From positions 62,001 to 126,000 of the forward strand of contig JAGTXK010000138.1 in the NCBI GenBank assembly GCA_019096195.1: a stretch of 64,000 bases of DNA. Reading direction: 5' to 3'. The stretch is from Boletus sp. NGJ (lineage: Eukaryota; Basidiomycota; Agaricomycetes; Boletales; Boletaceae). This document shows positions 1 through 12,196 of the stretch, piece by piece (the first letter of the stretch is position 1; the number at the start of each line of letters is the position of its first letter). The notes beneath the pieces are model-generated. The model did no database searches, was not told the origin of the DNA, and saw only the letters and a program-made list of their open reading frames with translations. Made by a program: the position numbers and the translations under genes.

Positions 1-3000
1 TCGGGAAGGAGTAACGACAACATTCAGACTCTGTTAATACTGCGTATTCCTCTGATTCTACAAAACACGGGGGGAAATGCCGCAAACCGGTGCATCAGCG
101 AAGACGAGATAATCTCTGCGAAGTACTCACAACGTTCATCCAGATCGCACCCGTATGGCCGTTGGCCGGAACGCTTGCTGGCACGATTTCCTCCAGCATG
201 TAAGAGTCTTGTGATGGCTGACACCCATAAGACCCATTCGACCCGTTAGGTTGTGCAGCGGCGGCTGCCAACAATTGGGTGTAGTCTCCACCACTACTTT
301 CACTGCTTACGTTCCCACCTTCGTTCGGCATAGGCCCTTGCGGGTTATTTATGGAACCCATCGGGTTCTCGGGATAAAAGGGGTAGAACAAGCCAGTTGG
401 GATCTCCGCGAGCTTATCTCCACCAGCCCTGGGTGAGACCTGCGGACCGACGTTCTTCACAGGCGTGGTGCTTTGGGAACCCGTCCGTGATCCGTAAACC
501 ACAGTGCCACTAACGTTCGCCTCGGACTGGTACGATGGATGAGCCAGGGTTGGCGTCTTTTGTTGTTGCTGTTGTTGTAAGTGTAACTGCCGGGGAGACG
601 GCATTGAAGGAGAGCCCAAGATAACATTTTCGGTGTCCCACTCAAGTTCAGAGAGTAAAACAGGGTCTTTGGGAGGGCCAACGGAATGAAGGTCTACATT
701 GAGAACCTTTTCGGCAAGCTTGGAAATGAGAGGGTGACCACCATTCAAATCTTTCCGTTCCCAGCGCCACCGGAATCGAGGTAACATGTCGAGAGCCATC
801 CAAACGTCTTCAATCATGACTTGTCGTGACAACCGTTCACAATGTGACATGTGACCATATAGAATGACCATGGCTGCAATGTGGAGTGGGATCGGAGAGA
901 CAAAGAACGCAATGTCAGGGAACCGAATGAGCTGATTGTGTACGATGATGATGTTGTGCGAGGTGACGATGGCTGGCCAGGGATGAGTGTTTTGGAAAGG
1001 AGCAGAAAATTGTTGCTTACCATCAACGAGCGCCCTCGAGCGATGCAAGTAATCGAGCTCCTTCAAGCTAAATAGTGCTCTCAACAGCAATATTCTTGAT
1101 ATTCCAATCTTGAGTAGGGTGAGCCCCTGGTCCTCCGTAATACCTCGAACTAGCTCTTGTCTCTTTTCCAATGGCCAATCTTCAGTCCCGCCAAAGTAGT
1201 ACTTGTAACTCTCTGGCAATTGTCTTCGGAACTCCATCATACTCTTGATAATCCGAGTTGCATGTCGCATCACGGCATCTACGCTCTTGTTTGAAGGTGC
1301 ATAAAGGGAGTTGATGATGTCAGCCTGGATCTCGGCAATAGGATGGGATAGCAAAAAGTGCTCGGAGTAATCCACATGCTGGCCTGTTAGAGGTCGAGAA
1401 GGGTGCGGCGTATTTGAATCAGAGGGGGCAATAGCGAGCGGTCTGCCGAGGAGGATGGACGTCCCGCGATCATGGACCATGACAATACCCCACAATCGAA
1501 TCCGTAGCTGTGCTTCCTCCTCTGTAAAAATGTTGCTCTGCGACATGGGATCGTGGTGAAGACCTAACTCGATGGACAACCGAACGAGACTGCCAACAAG
1601 ACGCCATAGAGAACGACCTTGTCGCTGCATAGGTGTCCTCAGGATGCTACGAATATTCTGTGGATGCGAAGTGCTCACCTCTGTGTACAGATACCATTGC
1701 AATAATATCAGCGCCTGGAGGCTCGAAATGGTAACACGGAGATGAGGCTTGACGGCTAGGGCGCGCTCAAAGAATTCGTAGTGTTCGGGCCATTCATTTG
1801 GCAAGAGTTTCTTGGTAGAAATTGGGGTATCGCCGGGGGACTTGACACCATTGTCGACGAGGGTGGCCTTATGATTGAGGTCGCTCAAGGTACCAAGAGC
1901 GAGGATGAGATACATGCTACAAACATAGCCCGGATCATGTTGGATGTTTTGCATATCGTAGAGTGAGTTGAGCCGGCTTTCAAAATCAGAACGGAAAAAG
2001 ACCGGTCGGTGGAAGTTGAGGTGAGAAAAGTAAACGTCGACGATCCTGTTGACCATTTTGCGGTCTTTCGGCAACCAAATGGTGAGTTTGGAGATCGATG
2101 GAGATGGGGTGCCGGCGTTTGAAGTTGGGACGGAGATAGAGAACCAGGCAGCAGGATCACGGGGGGGAGAAGCCTCGGTGATGTTCTGATCACGACCAGA
2201 TGTAAGACCACTGGAACCAACAGCGAGATCCTCTCTGTCATTTTGAGCTGCGAGTTGACTTTCACTCATGATGAGGGGATGTACACCAAAACTCTTGGCG
2301 ATAGCCTGGATGATGAGGTCATCATTAATGTGACACAGGGTGAAGGAGCGAGGAGTGCGTACAGGAGTGTCCGACATGTCGAGAGACTGAGGATCCTGAC
2401 CCTTGACCTCGAGAGAGGAAGAGGGTGGTGGGGGTGGGGGTGGGGGTGGTGGTGGTGGTGGAAGTTGGTGGGGAGGCTGGATATGCTGGTGGGGAGGCGG
2501 GAAGCCGGGATGCATGTGGGGGGCATATGTTCCAGGAGGGCCGGGGATGGGAATGTGGGGGGGATAAGGGCCATATATTGGAACACCGGGGTGAGGGTAA
2601 CCAGGGGGGACGAGGGGAGGGTAATAGGGAGAGCCAGGTGGGGGTTGGTTGGAATGCTGCTGGAACTGGGAGTTCTGGAAATCAGGGGGAGGCTGGAGCG
2701 GGCCATCGAGGTCTATGCCCTCGCGAACACAGATCTCGTCGAGATTGGCGAGATTGAAACCAGGGAGACGGCGTTTAAGGAGGGCATCGCAGAGGGCGAT
2801 TTGGCGCTCGATATACTCAGTGTGGCCGCGGAGGGTGAGGGTCTGTCTGTGCCTGTCCTCTTGTTGGCAGGCTACGCCTGCGGTCGCGCAGGCGGTACAT
2901 TTGGGATGCTTCGAGTCGCACTTGGATGAAAGTGAGACAGGCGAACGGAGATTTGCGGTCGGTGACTACCGACGGGACTTGCCTTAATTTTCTTACTCCT

Positions 3001-3270
3001 GCAGCGTGCGCAAGCCTCATGGGAGCGTCTGAGACGTCTTGGCTCTGAGGGAGAGGTGACATCGTCTTGGGGAGAGTCTGGTTTTCTGCGTTTCTTGGGG
3101 GGCTGGGAAGGCGCTTGCTGGGGTTGAGACTGCTGTTGCTGTTGCTGCTGAAGTTGTTGTTGCTGCTGCTGTTGTTGTTGTTGCTGAGAGGGTTGAGTGG
3201 GACGCTGGTCCATGTGTAGAGCGGTGTGGAGGGAGATGGAGTCCGAGTGTGGAGGGAGGATGTGTGTCAT
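1..3270 (-). CDS. Zn2Cys6 fungal-specific transcription factor
   Basis: Nuclear DNA-binding regulator of the Gal4/XlnR type. The first exon (3270-2983) encodes a glutamine-rich N-terminus, a basic PPKKRRK stretch and the first three basic-cluster steps; exon 2 starts at 2920 and completes the zinc cluster in the order C-x2-C-x6-C-x6-C-x2-C-x6-C. The joining intron (2982-2921, 62 bp) has a GC donor, AAG|GCAAGT. After the cluster come a proline-rich linker with an uninterrupted proline run and a central fungal_trans domain (PF04082 type; WRLVGSLVRLSIELGLHHDP), then a low-complexity tail with Q and A runs. The long frame stops at 95, but a GTGAGT donor at 130 suggests one more exon, possibly beyond the left edge, so the C-terminus is uncertain. 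Length is about 1,030 residues. Target genes cannot be read from the sequence. Confidence 0.88.
2424..2462 (-). repeat. CCX run encoding poly-proline
   Basis: A G-rich plus-strand tract of GGT/GGG triplets encodes about 13 prolines in the linker of the zinc-cluster transcription factor. It is a likely site of length variation between strains. Confidence 0.8.
3130..3186 (-). repeat. CAG/CAA run encoding poly-glutamine
   Basis: Mixed CTG/TTG triplets on the plus strand encode two glutamine runs split by a leucine near the N-terminus of the zinc-cluster factor. Mixed codons make this less slippage-prone than a pure CAG tract. Confidence 0.85.
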
Positions 3271-3330
3271 CGCTGATTGCCCAGTGTCGCTGCCCTCAGC
3301 GGGCCATGTCCCCTCTCCTTTGTCGAAAAG

Positions 3331-3340
3331 ATCACGTGAT
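3331..3340. promoter_or_regulatory. Palindromic E-box ATCACGTGAT in divergent promoter
   Basis: The 139 bp between the two divergent start codons (3270 and 3410) hold a perfect 10-bp palindrome with a CACGTG core, followed by AT-rich TTTATTTATTTA. In fungi CACGTG is bound by bHLH factors such as Cbf1 and Pho4. Its role here is inferred from position only. Confidence 0.45.
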
Positions 3341-3409
3341 GTAAAATATCATTTATTTATTTATTAACTTAAAATATTCACCATGTAAACCTTCCTCGCC
3401 TCGACCACC

Positions 3410-4666
3410 ATGCTCCACCACCCGAACACGTCTGAGTACACTCTCGACACCGTGCGCGACACCGACCCCCTCCTACAGCACTCCTCCTCCTTCTATGGCT
3501 CTGCAGATTCAACCAAACGTCCATCCTCTTCCCGCCTCCTCCTCTCCGCTGCCCTCCGCATGGCTGCTCTCTTCTTCGTTTCCACCTTTGTTCTCGGCGG
3601 CACCCTCTTCCTCGCCCTCCCCACCGTCCATCCGTGTGTTGCATTCTCTCCCCATTCTTCCCTTCTCATCCCTCTTCTAGTGACGATCGTCCTCTGCTCC
3701 ACATACCCAAATCATTCGATGATCTCAAGGCCCTCAACGGTCTTCTAAAGAAGTACCGTGATATCTACCCGGAGCGCACCCTCGTCTGTTATGTCATCAC
3801 CTATCTATTGTATGTCCTTCCCCACCTCCCCTCCCTTGTCCTGACTTTCCCTATATAGCCTTCAGGCTTTCTCTCTTCCAGGCTCCATGTATCTCTCCAT
3901 CCTCGGTGGTGCAGTCTGGGGCGTCCCCGTCGCTCTCCCCGTCGCCTGCACCTGTATCGCAACAGGCGCCACACTCTGCTATCTTATCAGTGCTGCCTTT
4001 GGCCCCGCCCTCCTCACCGTTCCCAGGTGGAAGGCTCGTCTCGACACATGGTCCGAGAAGCTTTGCCAACAGCGAGACAATATTATCTCTTTCCTCATCG
4101 TCCTCCGCATCGCACCATTCCCCCCACACTGGGTCATCAACATCGTCTGTCCCCACGTCGGCATTGGTCTCCTTCCGTTTTGGTTCAGCACTTGGCTCGG
4201 TGTCTTTGGTGTTACTGTCATACATACGACCATTGGCGGTGGTCTCGATGAAATGACGTCTGCCGCCGATTTCCATCTCTTTTCCTGGAAAAACTTCCTC
4301 CTCTTGTCTGCTGTCGTCGTCGGAGTCTTGATACCCGTCGGCCTGCGTTACTACTTCAAGCGCGAGGCAGCATCCGCCACAGCCATCGAAGGTGCTGACC
4401 TGCCAGAGGAATTACCCCAAGACGGCGACGACCGCATTCTTGCCGTCGGCCCTCTCTCGCTTTCAAAGAAACCCACGTCCCCCCAAGTGGCGAGTATTTA
4501 TGCCAGCAAAGATAATAGCTTCTATGCCAATCAACAACCTGAACAAGATGAAGACGTTGACGATGACGACGAGGACGAGGACGAAGATATCATATTAGAG
4601 GCAGGACCAGCCATCGTGATTAAATCATCACAAGACGGCAGCAGCTCGGGAAGCGCCACTCACTGA
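3410..4666 (+). CDS. TMEM41/Tvp38-type VTT-domain membrane protein
   Basis: Three exons (3410-3633, 3681-3809, 3859-4666) give about 386 residues. A first membrane segment (about residues 49-72) precedes the VTT/SNARE-associated Golgi domain (PF09335), recognisable by FLQAFSLPGSMYLSILGG, a re-entrant glycine-rich stretch, and the FxxxLRxAPFPPHWVIN signature, followed by further membrane helices. Relatives such as TMEM41B act in the ER or Golgi as lipid scramblases in autophagosome and lipid-droplet formation; yeast Tvp38 is Golgi-resident. The C-terminal tail is cytosol-like and contains a run of about 15 acidic residues before the last 25 residues, which I do not know as a general family trait. 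Divergent from the zinc-cluster factor. Confidence 0.85.
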
Positions 4667-4973
4667 CATCCTATCTACATCTTATTAGAAACGAAACGCT
4701 CCACATTTCGTCATGTATTCGCTACTACATATTGTATCGATCACTATCTACGGTATTTTACTGTTAAAACATCGATTGCGATCCAGATGTCGGCTACGAA
4801 TGTTCGCCTTTGTGAGTCTCCCTGTGTGGCTGCGCTCCCACTTGATACCCTACTGAACTCGAGACCTGCGTCTACTGTCAGTATTTCTGTCGTTCCGACA
4901 TTTCCTATGACTGAATCCAGGACTGACCGACAGCTAGCTTCCAGCCGTCAGTACTTCAGTTCCCACATGCTAC

Positions 4974-6496
4974 ATGATACCAGACGATCGTAATACACCT
5001 GACGAAAATCCTCCAAACCAAACGCCACTTGCAAATGTGTCCACTCAATCACCTACGGCGAGAAAGACGGTACTTCCAGGCGCAAAGTCAGGATCGTCCT
5101 CAGGGTTCCCCAAATCGTATTCCATGACACCTCCGTCTGACGTCCCTCCGCGCCCCTCCACCGCACCACCTCAACCGTCCTCCAACACGACCAAAGGGAA
5201 AGAGCCCCAGACTGGCCTGCAAGCTCGTACGACGCTTGTATCTAATCTTCGTGCACGCAATCTTCTCCTTCAAAAAGCGATCTCCCACATCGACGATGCT
5301 GTCCTCCACCTAATGGCTGCCCGATCCGGCATCCCTAGTTCCAAGATACAACAAGTACGCGGCGAAGCGAGGAACAGGAAAGATTTGCTAGATAGAGTTG
5401 ACAGAGCTATCAAGATGGCTCAGAATGGTGAACTACATGAAGAGAATGAAGGGGCAAGCGGTGAGAGGTATGTTGGTACCCCCTCTCTTGGTCAACGTAA
5501 AACGATGTTAATCGATTCATGAAAGGCCGTCCACGGAGTCTGGGCCCGCTGACTCACTTCAGGCCGGTGCGCTTTCTGAAACAGCGTCGCTTGCCCCTCA
5601 AAACGTTGTTCATCCACTTCCCTCTGACGCTTCCTTGGACGCGCCACAACTTCGCCGATCGTCCTCTCAACCCCAGTTGGGTCCTTCTGCGGGGCAGCCA
5701 CAAGTCCCCACGAAGCTCTACACGCTCCCCGAACTTGTTGAACGTCGGAAAGTTCTTCAGGATTCGATCGAGTCCTGGCAAAATTTCGTTGCAGAATTGC
5801 GTGCTGCTCAACCGTACCTCGAGGCTCAAGCGCGGTCTGCTCCCGGCTTGCCTGATGCTGTGTCAACCCAGACATCTACTGCAACCACTACACCTTTGAC
5901 CCAAGCTCAAGAGCCTTCGTGGGCAGTCAGGTACCAAAAAGCGCAGTTTGAGATAAAGCGCCGCGAAGACCTGTTACTCCGGCTAAACCAAGCCATCGTT
6001 CAGGTCTCACACCCAATTCCAGAACAGGAACAAATTGCCGCCCTTGCATCATACATCCCTCCTGCACTGGACAAGCCCCGTTTTGACGCAGCGTATGCTC
6101 ATTTTTGCCAGGGGAAGTCTCTTCAAATGAATACGACCATCGTTATGCCGGATGTGAACAGACCCGTGATCGATGTATACTCGTTGCATGTCGCTATCAT
6201 GCAAGAAGGAAGTTTTGCCAGGGTTGGTCGTCGAGTTGCTTTGTTTCGTCGTGCCTTATGATAAGCTTTGACTATCGTAGGTATCAGTTCGTAAATCTTG
6301 GGACGTGGTCGCAGCGCGTCTCGGGTTCATCCATACGGCCGCAACGGCGACCGAGCCGGCGCGGTCCTCTCCCGAGATAGCCGTCCATCTAGAGAAAGCC
6401 TACAGAGACCGCCTTCAGCAATTTGACCATCTCTACGTGAGTTCCGTCATCGAGACCGTCCGAAAGCGGATCGCAGAGCAACAGAAGAAGCCTTGA
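4974..6496 (+). CDS. ARID/BRIGHT-domain protein (short paralogue)
   Basis: Predicted exons 4974-5467, 5526-6222 and 6281-6496 give about 468 residues. The N-terminal third is S/P-rich; two helical stretches with coiled-coil character follow (LLQKAISHIDDAVLHL; ERRKVLQDSIESWQNFVAEL), and the C-terminus is an ARID fold starting at LDKPRFDAAYAHFC, with DVYSLHVAIMQEG and, after the last intron, KSWDVVAARLGF. ARID proteins bind DNA, typically as SWI/SNF (BAF) subunits. The last intron donor (GTTGGT) is weak but restores the ARID frame exactly as in the next gene. The start is the first ATG of the frame; an upstream 5' exon cannot be excluded. The ARID is close to that of the neighbour, so this looks like a tandem duplicate. 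Confidence 0.75.
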
Positions 6497-7915
6497 CTGA
6501 AAGTCGTGGCTGTTGTCGCGCCACCCTAACGCAGTGCCCTCGTTCACTTGACGGACATGTACAGGTTCCAGTCCCTGTTTTAGAAGCTTGACGATTTTTT
6601 TTTCTTTAATGAGGGGAAAGGATCTAGGACCAACATCATTTACACCCGCAGCCATTTCAAAAAGACAGTGGATCATCATTATTCGCAGATTTAAACCATA
6701 CATAACATCATTCACAACTCGGTTTGTTTTCGTCCATGCTACTATTCATACCCATACCCAGTCGTACGCCATACCGTACAGACCTCGATGGTGCACTTGA
6801 GCAACAAGGTTACTGGTTTGGCAATGTCGCTCCCACTAGATGCTCGTGCAAGCCAGATGCAGAACCTCTTCTGTCAACATAGTCCATTTGTACGTACGGG
6901 TTGAAACGTTCCATTCACGATCGAATAAATAAATAAATACAGTGCTGTTGAGCCTGTGCGCTGCCTCGTTTCATATGAAGGCCGTGAACGGAACAATATT
7001 ATTATAATATTTACCGCATCACGGACTGGAATGAGATCTAAGCAGGCTAAGGCTCACACTCTGAGAGCGGCGGGGGGATGAAATATACAGTGAGTGAGTG
7101 ATTGTCTGAAAGGTATGGTGCGGGACGGCGCGGAAAGATATGATCGGGATATAGTTGTAAGAAGTAGAGATTTATCTGATAACTCTATTCTGAAATTACA
7201 GCCACGGATATATAAAATAACACATAGGAATCCGAGAGGGGAAAGAAAAAAAGCCAGGTATTTTCCCGCTTGCAGCAGAAGGACCAGGGCAAGATTCGCA
7301 CGCACGTTCATGTCTGATGCACTAGATCTGATGCTCCACCAGGCGAGGCGTGCTGAAGAGTGAGGCAAATAAATGAGATAGATAACAATATTATTGTTAT
7401 GTGCTCTCGGGACTAAGGTGACACCGACAGAGGCTATGAGGCCTGGCGCATTTTGGGAGACGCTCGTTGGCGTTTCCCAGGCGTTTCTACCGCCAACGAG
7501 GAGTCGTGTGGGTCAGCGGGACGCGCTGTAGAGGGTACACTGACATGCAGGGCCCCGTATTATCCGCGGAGGAATATGCATGAATATACCTGGTATTTTC
7601 TGTATAAAATTGTCGTCCCGATACCTTTTTTGGGATACAAGACGATGAAATTTCAAAGTCCGCCGTGGTCCGTTATGGTCTGTGCTTAGCAGGTGTTTGG
7701 AAGGTCGGACCCAACCTCGCTCCCACCACCAGCATCCTCCGTGTTTGCTGCTGCAGTTGTCCACCCCCTTCCCCGCCGTTACGCACGGCCCCCTCATTCC
7801 CGACAACCTCCTCGGCCGTACCTCGTACGTCGAGCTCGTCCCGGCCGTCGTAGCGCCTCACAGCACCCTAAAACATCCAACATCCTCCCTCCACTAAACC
7901 CAGGACTTTTGGATT
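6497..7915. other. 1.4-kb intergenic stretch between the two ARID genes
   Basis: I find no convincing gene. It holds a poly-T run near 6595, AAATAAATAAATAAAT near 6925, AT-rich inverted repeats (for example 7382-7400), a perfect 10-bp inverted repeat at 7463-7500 and a TATAAAA-like site near 7603. Probably 3' UTR, promoter and long 5' leader of the downstream ARID gene. Confidence 0.5.
7463..7500. repeat. Inverted repeat, 10-bp arms
   Basis: CTCGTTGGCG at 7463-7472 is the exact reverse complement of CGCCAACGAG at 7491-7500, with an 18-base loop. It lies about 420 bp upstream of the long ARID gene and could be a dyad operator or a hairpin in the leader. Confidence 0.6.
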
Positions 7916-10900
7916 ATGGCCGATCGCTTGCACCCGTACTCCATGTTTCCCCAGAATCTCACGTCCAACTCCCTCCAACAGTCCCAGATTCCTCAGCAGC
8001 CACCACAGTCTCAACAACCCGACCCTCAAATGATTTCGGCGCTCTCTAACCCCGAGCACAGTCGCATGTGGCAGCAGATGAGTCAGCTCCAGAACTCATA
8101 CCGTCCTCAACAGTCGGGCGATTTGGCTACTTCACAGATGAACCACCAGGCAAGTATCTCCCTGCGCGTTCCCCCCCTCCCCGCCTCAGTCTTGTCTGGG
8201 AAAATTCTTTGCCTCACGTTAATGAGATGTGCATGTCTTATCCGTATGTGATGATGATATATGGACAATCCCCCCTTTCCCCCAATTGCTCCGTATATAA
8301 CATCTTATCACTTGGTTCTGCGCTGGATACAATTTTCGCTCCCGCCCAAGTCTACGTCTCTGAAGCCCGATTTTCCGTAACTACGTTTATGCTGACATTT
8401 TTCCCTGTTTAGATGCAGGACTTCGCTCGAGGGCAGGCTCTCTCTCATGGCCAACCCATTGTTCGACAGATCCAACAATCCTTTGGGCTCAACGCGCAAC
8501 GCATGAACCCTGGCCCAGTTTTCCACGATCCTCAGGCTAACCAGCCCCAGTCCCTCATACCGCCTAACTTCCCCAACGTGCCCATGAATACCCAACAGAT
8601 GAAGGCAGCGTTCAACATGAACCCTATGATGCATACGGCGATGAGCAATCCCGGCGTCTCCCGCCAGCTCAAAATGCTCAATCAACAGGAAATTGCTCGT
8701 CTCCAGCAGTCAGGTCTCGGCGTCCAACATCCGCCGAATCAACCAACTGCCGTGGACATGTTTGCCTCCACATCCATGCAAGCTTCCCAGGACCAAATGC
8801 ACGGTTCCCCTCATCCCGCTGCACAACCCGTAGGTCCACCTGGTACCAATCAGGGGATGGTACCTGGGAACCAGCAGCCGGGTATTCAGAAAAGAATGAT
8901 GACGATGACGCAGGCCGAGTTCCAGGAGAGGAGGAATTATCTGCTCACTTTGATCTCGCAGTCTGAGAATAACATGGCGTCCCTCTTGCAGACCGCACAC
9001 AATACGACTTCCATTGATCCTCACATGCAGCAAAAGCTCAGTCAGCTCCGTACTGAGCTTACTAGCCGGAAGGAAATGTATACCAAATTTGTAGCCACTT
9101 TCGGTGCCATGGTGACTCAGCAGCTGGCGAATGGTATGCCGCCGTCGAACATGCCTCATATGTATGTCCTTTTAACCGTGGAATCTTTGATTACCGTTGA
9201 CGTTTTGGTAGCAACCCTATTGCGCATCCCACTCCGCAGCAGCCTCAGCAGGCAGCCGTATCCAATGCCCAGGTCCAGCCTAGTTTTGTTACTCAAGCTA
9301 GCCAACCTGTGACGGCACAGTATAACATTCCCGTCGGTAATGGCCCATCTCCGATGCCTACCCAAAGTCAAAGTGCTTTGAACCAACAGATCCCCATTCC
9401 ACCTACGCCGATTGTACGGCCAAATACCATCCCTCCTCGAACCGGAAGTACCCCTCACCAAACTTCTGGGGGTCAACTACCGAGTACTATATCTCCTAAT
9501 TTGGGGAATTTTGCGACCCAAGGCGGACAGAAGGTCCCCAATCAGACCCGGCAACCGTTGGTCATGCCACTGGACAAGCAGCGGTTTGATTCCACGTATT
9601 CTCAGTTCTGTCGAAGCCAAAATATAAATCCAGGCCTTCGCGTTACTATAGGGGAGAACAGGATGGTAGATTTACATCAATTGCATGTTTATGTCATGCA
9701 TGAAGGTGGCGCACAATCAGTGAGTTACCTTGGTGCAAGGTTATCTACAGGCTAATCGCGAACCCAATTAGGTGACTCAGCGAGATATGTGGGCCGTCAT
9801 TGGCGGTCGATTAGGCATCATTCAGTTCCCCGGAACCGACTCTGAGCCAGCCCGGTGTGGGCCTGGAATCGCACAACAACTCCAACACACTTACGAGCAG
9901 TGTCTTCAGCACTTTGAGCACGCCTATATTCTGACAGTCAAAAATCGTCCGACGACAGGGTCACCGCAACAGCCAATGCAACAAATAAACCAGAATCCCC
10001 TCGCCATTGGTAACAATGGGACTCCTGGGATGTCTGGGAATCCTCCGGAGATGCCTCCGAATCCTCCCCGTCCGCTTATCAACCAACAGCTCATCGCCGC
10101 GGCTGCGCGGTATGCGCATATGAGCGCCCAGGATATGCGTGCTCAACGTGTTCATGACCAGATGATCGTCTTTGTGGAGCGTCACCGTACCGAACTTAGG
10201 AAGGTTTACCAACAGCAAGTACAACTGTTTGCGAAGAGAAATGCAGAACAAGAGCAGCAGAATATCGCGAATACGCAAGGGCCCAATATGCATGAGCAAA
10301 CGTCCATCAATTTGCAGCCCGGCGCTCAGCGACCTCCCCAGGGTATCGGAGCAAACACGATGGTTAGTGTGCCGTCGGCCGACACCAAAATGGTGAATGG
10401 ATCCTTTGTACCGGAGAATGTTGCAGCTGCACTTCATAAGCAGCCGCCAACGCAGGATCAAATTCAGCACGCGGTGGCGATGATAGATCAACTCAAGCAC
10501 GTGTTTCAACAACGTAGTGAGCTTTCTTGATATTTGTTTTGTTGCCACTTATGCTCTCTTCAAGGACTCCACGGGATGGCTACGCAACCAATGCCGGATG
10601 AGCAACGACCTGACTATAATCAACTCCTTGAGCAAGTGTACAAGATGACATCGGAGCTGGATGCAAGATTGCATATGTATTTTGTAGTTTTTAAAAATGA
10701 AGAGCTTCTCCGCAAATATGTCGCCATTGTGAGTTTCTTTGTCTCTTTGTTTCTTTGTCTCCCTGTCTCCGTCATGCTTACTTTGTGATTCACTCTTTCA
10801 GGTGATGACAGTGGCGAGGCAACGGCAGCTCGTGTCCACTCCCTCGCCACAGTACATTATTAACCTGTTGACTCTGCGTAACATGCAGATGCAAATCCAT

Positions 10901-12196
10901 AAGCTCAACGAGGAGTTTGAGAATCGCTGGCGCGCGATGAGAGCGTCTGCTGTCGCCGCTGCTAATGCCAATCCTCCACAGCACGCTTCACTTATATCTA
11001 CTCCTGCTCGTTCCAACCCGGCTTATCTCTCGGTGCCACCGATGCAAAATACATCTCACATGACTCCCGCACCCCAGGGTACTGGCCGTCCAGGCACTAT
11101 CAATTCTTCTCCACCGCATCAATCTTCACTTCAACTCCCACCTCCACCTCGGTCCCATTCGCAGCCTAACCAGTCCCATCCTCATTCCCAACAACAATCC
11201 GTATCACAATCAATTAAGAAAGCTTTCCGTCCCTCCATTCCACCCAGTCCGTCAGCTCTGCCAGCCCCTGCCACCCTTGCATCTCCTACTCCTCCACCTG
11301 CGGTTGCATTATCGTCCACCCCTGCTACCAGTGTTCCCACTCCTCAAACCACAGTTGGTTCACCCCAGACCCCGAAGTCACCTCCGTCGAAAGTGGCCGC
11401 CAAGACCAAGTCTACGACTCGAGCCGCCCGGAAACTGTCGACGGCGGGTAAAGGTCCTGCTACACCGGAAACGGCTCCTTCCGTTGCTGGAGTCAAGCGT
11501 CCACCCGAAGAGGACGTCGCTGCCCTCACTAGTGTAGCCCTTTCGGAAGCTGAAGCAAGTCATGCACCATCGCCGAAGAAAGCCAAGACGGAATGGGAGG
11601 GTGAGACGAGTGAGGCACTTCTCAAGAAGCAGCAGGAATTAGAAAACATCAAGACTGACGACGATGCTGCTGCATTCTTTGATCGCATGAAAGAACTCTT
11701 TGCCATGTCTGCGTCTACGGACAACGAGATTCACCATGACATCGCCTCCACCTTGGATCAGATTTTAGCAGGCGTAGCTCAGGAGCCTGCGGACGCTGCT
11801 CTTTCTGTACGAGCTGGGGATGCTGGCCCACCACCCACTGCTCTCTCGCCTCATACAGGCCCCGCCAACGATGCATTTTTGGAGTACATCGATTTCTCTT
11901 CCTTCACCACACTCGAGGATGAGGATAGTGATTCCAAGGCGCCCACGCCAGATCTTGTCCCTTCGTCCGAGACCAACCCTAGCCCAGAGTCTGGCTCAGA
12001 GGGTGATTTGTTGGGCAGTACTGGATCGCCTGATAAAACTAAAATTGAGGAGCCAGGGGACCGCTCTGATCCTCTTCGACTCGGATCTCTAAGAGAGATC
12101 GACGGAGGCGAGTCAGCATATTATCAGGCCGATAACTGGAAATGGGAGGGCACCATGCATACGCTCGAGCAACCATGGGCAATTTTTACTTCATAG
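7916..12196 (+). CDS. Large ARID-domain SWI/SNF subunit (Swi1/Sol1-like)
   Basis: Six predicted exons: 7916-8149, 8413-9161, 9212-9719, 9772-10516, 10565-10728 and 10802-12196, giving about 1,264 residues. The N-terminus is Q/P/M-rich and disordered. The ARID begins at LDKQRFDSTYSQFC, continues through VDLHQLHVYVMHEGG and, after a phase-0 intron, DMWAVIGGRLGI. Downstream are a long Q-rich helix region, a P/S/T-rich linker with basic patches (KKAFRP; KSTTRAARK) and an acidic C-terminus. This layout matches fungal Swi1/Sol1 and animal ARID1, the DNA-binding subunits of SWI/SNF remodelling complexes in the nucleus. Intron 1 is 263 bp, five times the local norm, and uses a GC donor (CAG|GCAAGT). 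Assignment to SWI/SNF rests on the domain and composition. Confidence 0.82.

Noticed and set aside
2243-2929. Long plus-strand open frame opposite the zinc-cluster factor
   Set aside because: Glycine/tryptophan-rich translation is the mirror of the proline-rich coding strand; no start context or domain.
3851-4276. Minus-strand open frame opposite the TMEM41-like gene
   Set aside because: Shadow of a well-supported coding exon with membrane-domain motifs on the plus strand.
9961-10548. Minus-strand 195-codon frame opposite the ARID gene
   Set aside because: Antisense of the Q-rich coding exon; composition (H, L, R runs) follows from CAG/CAA on the other strand.
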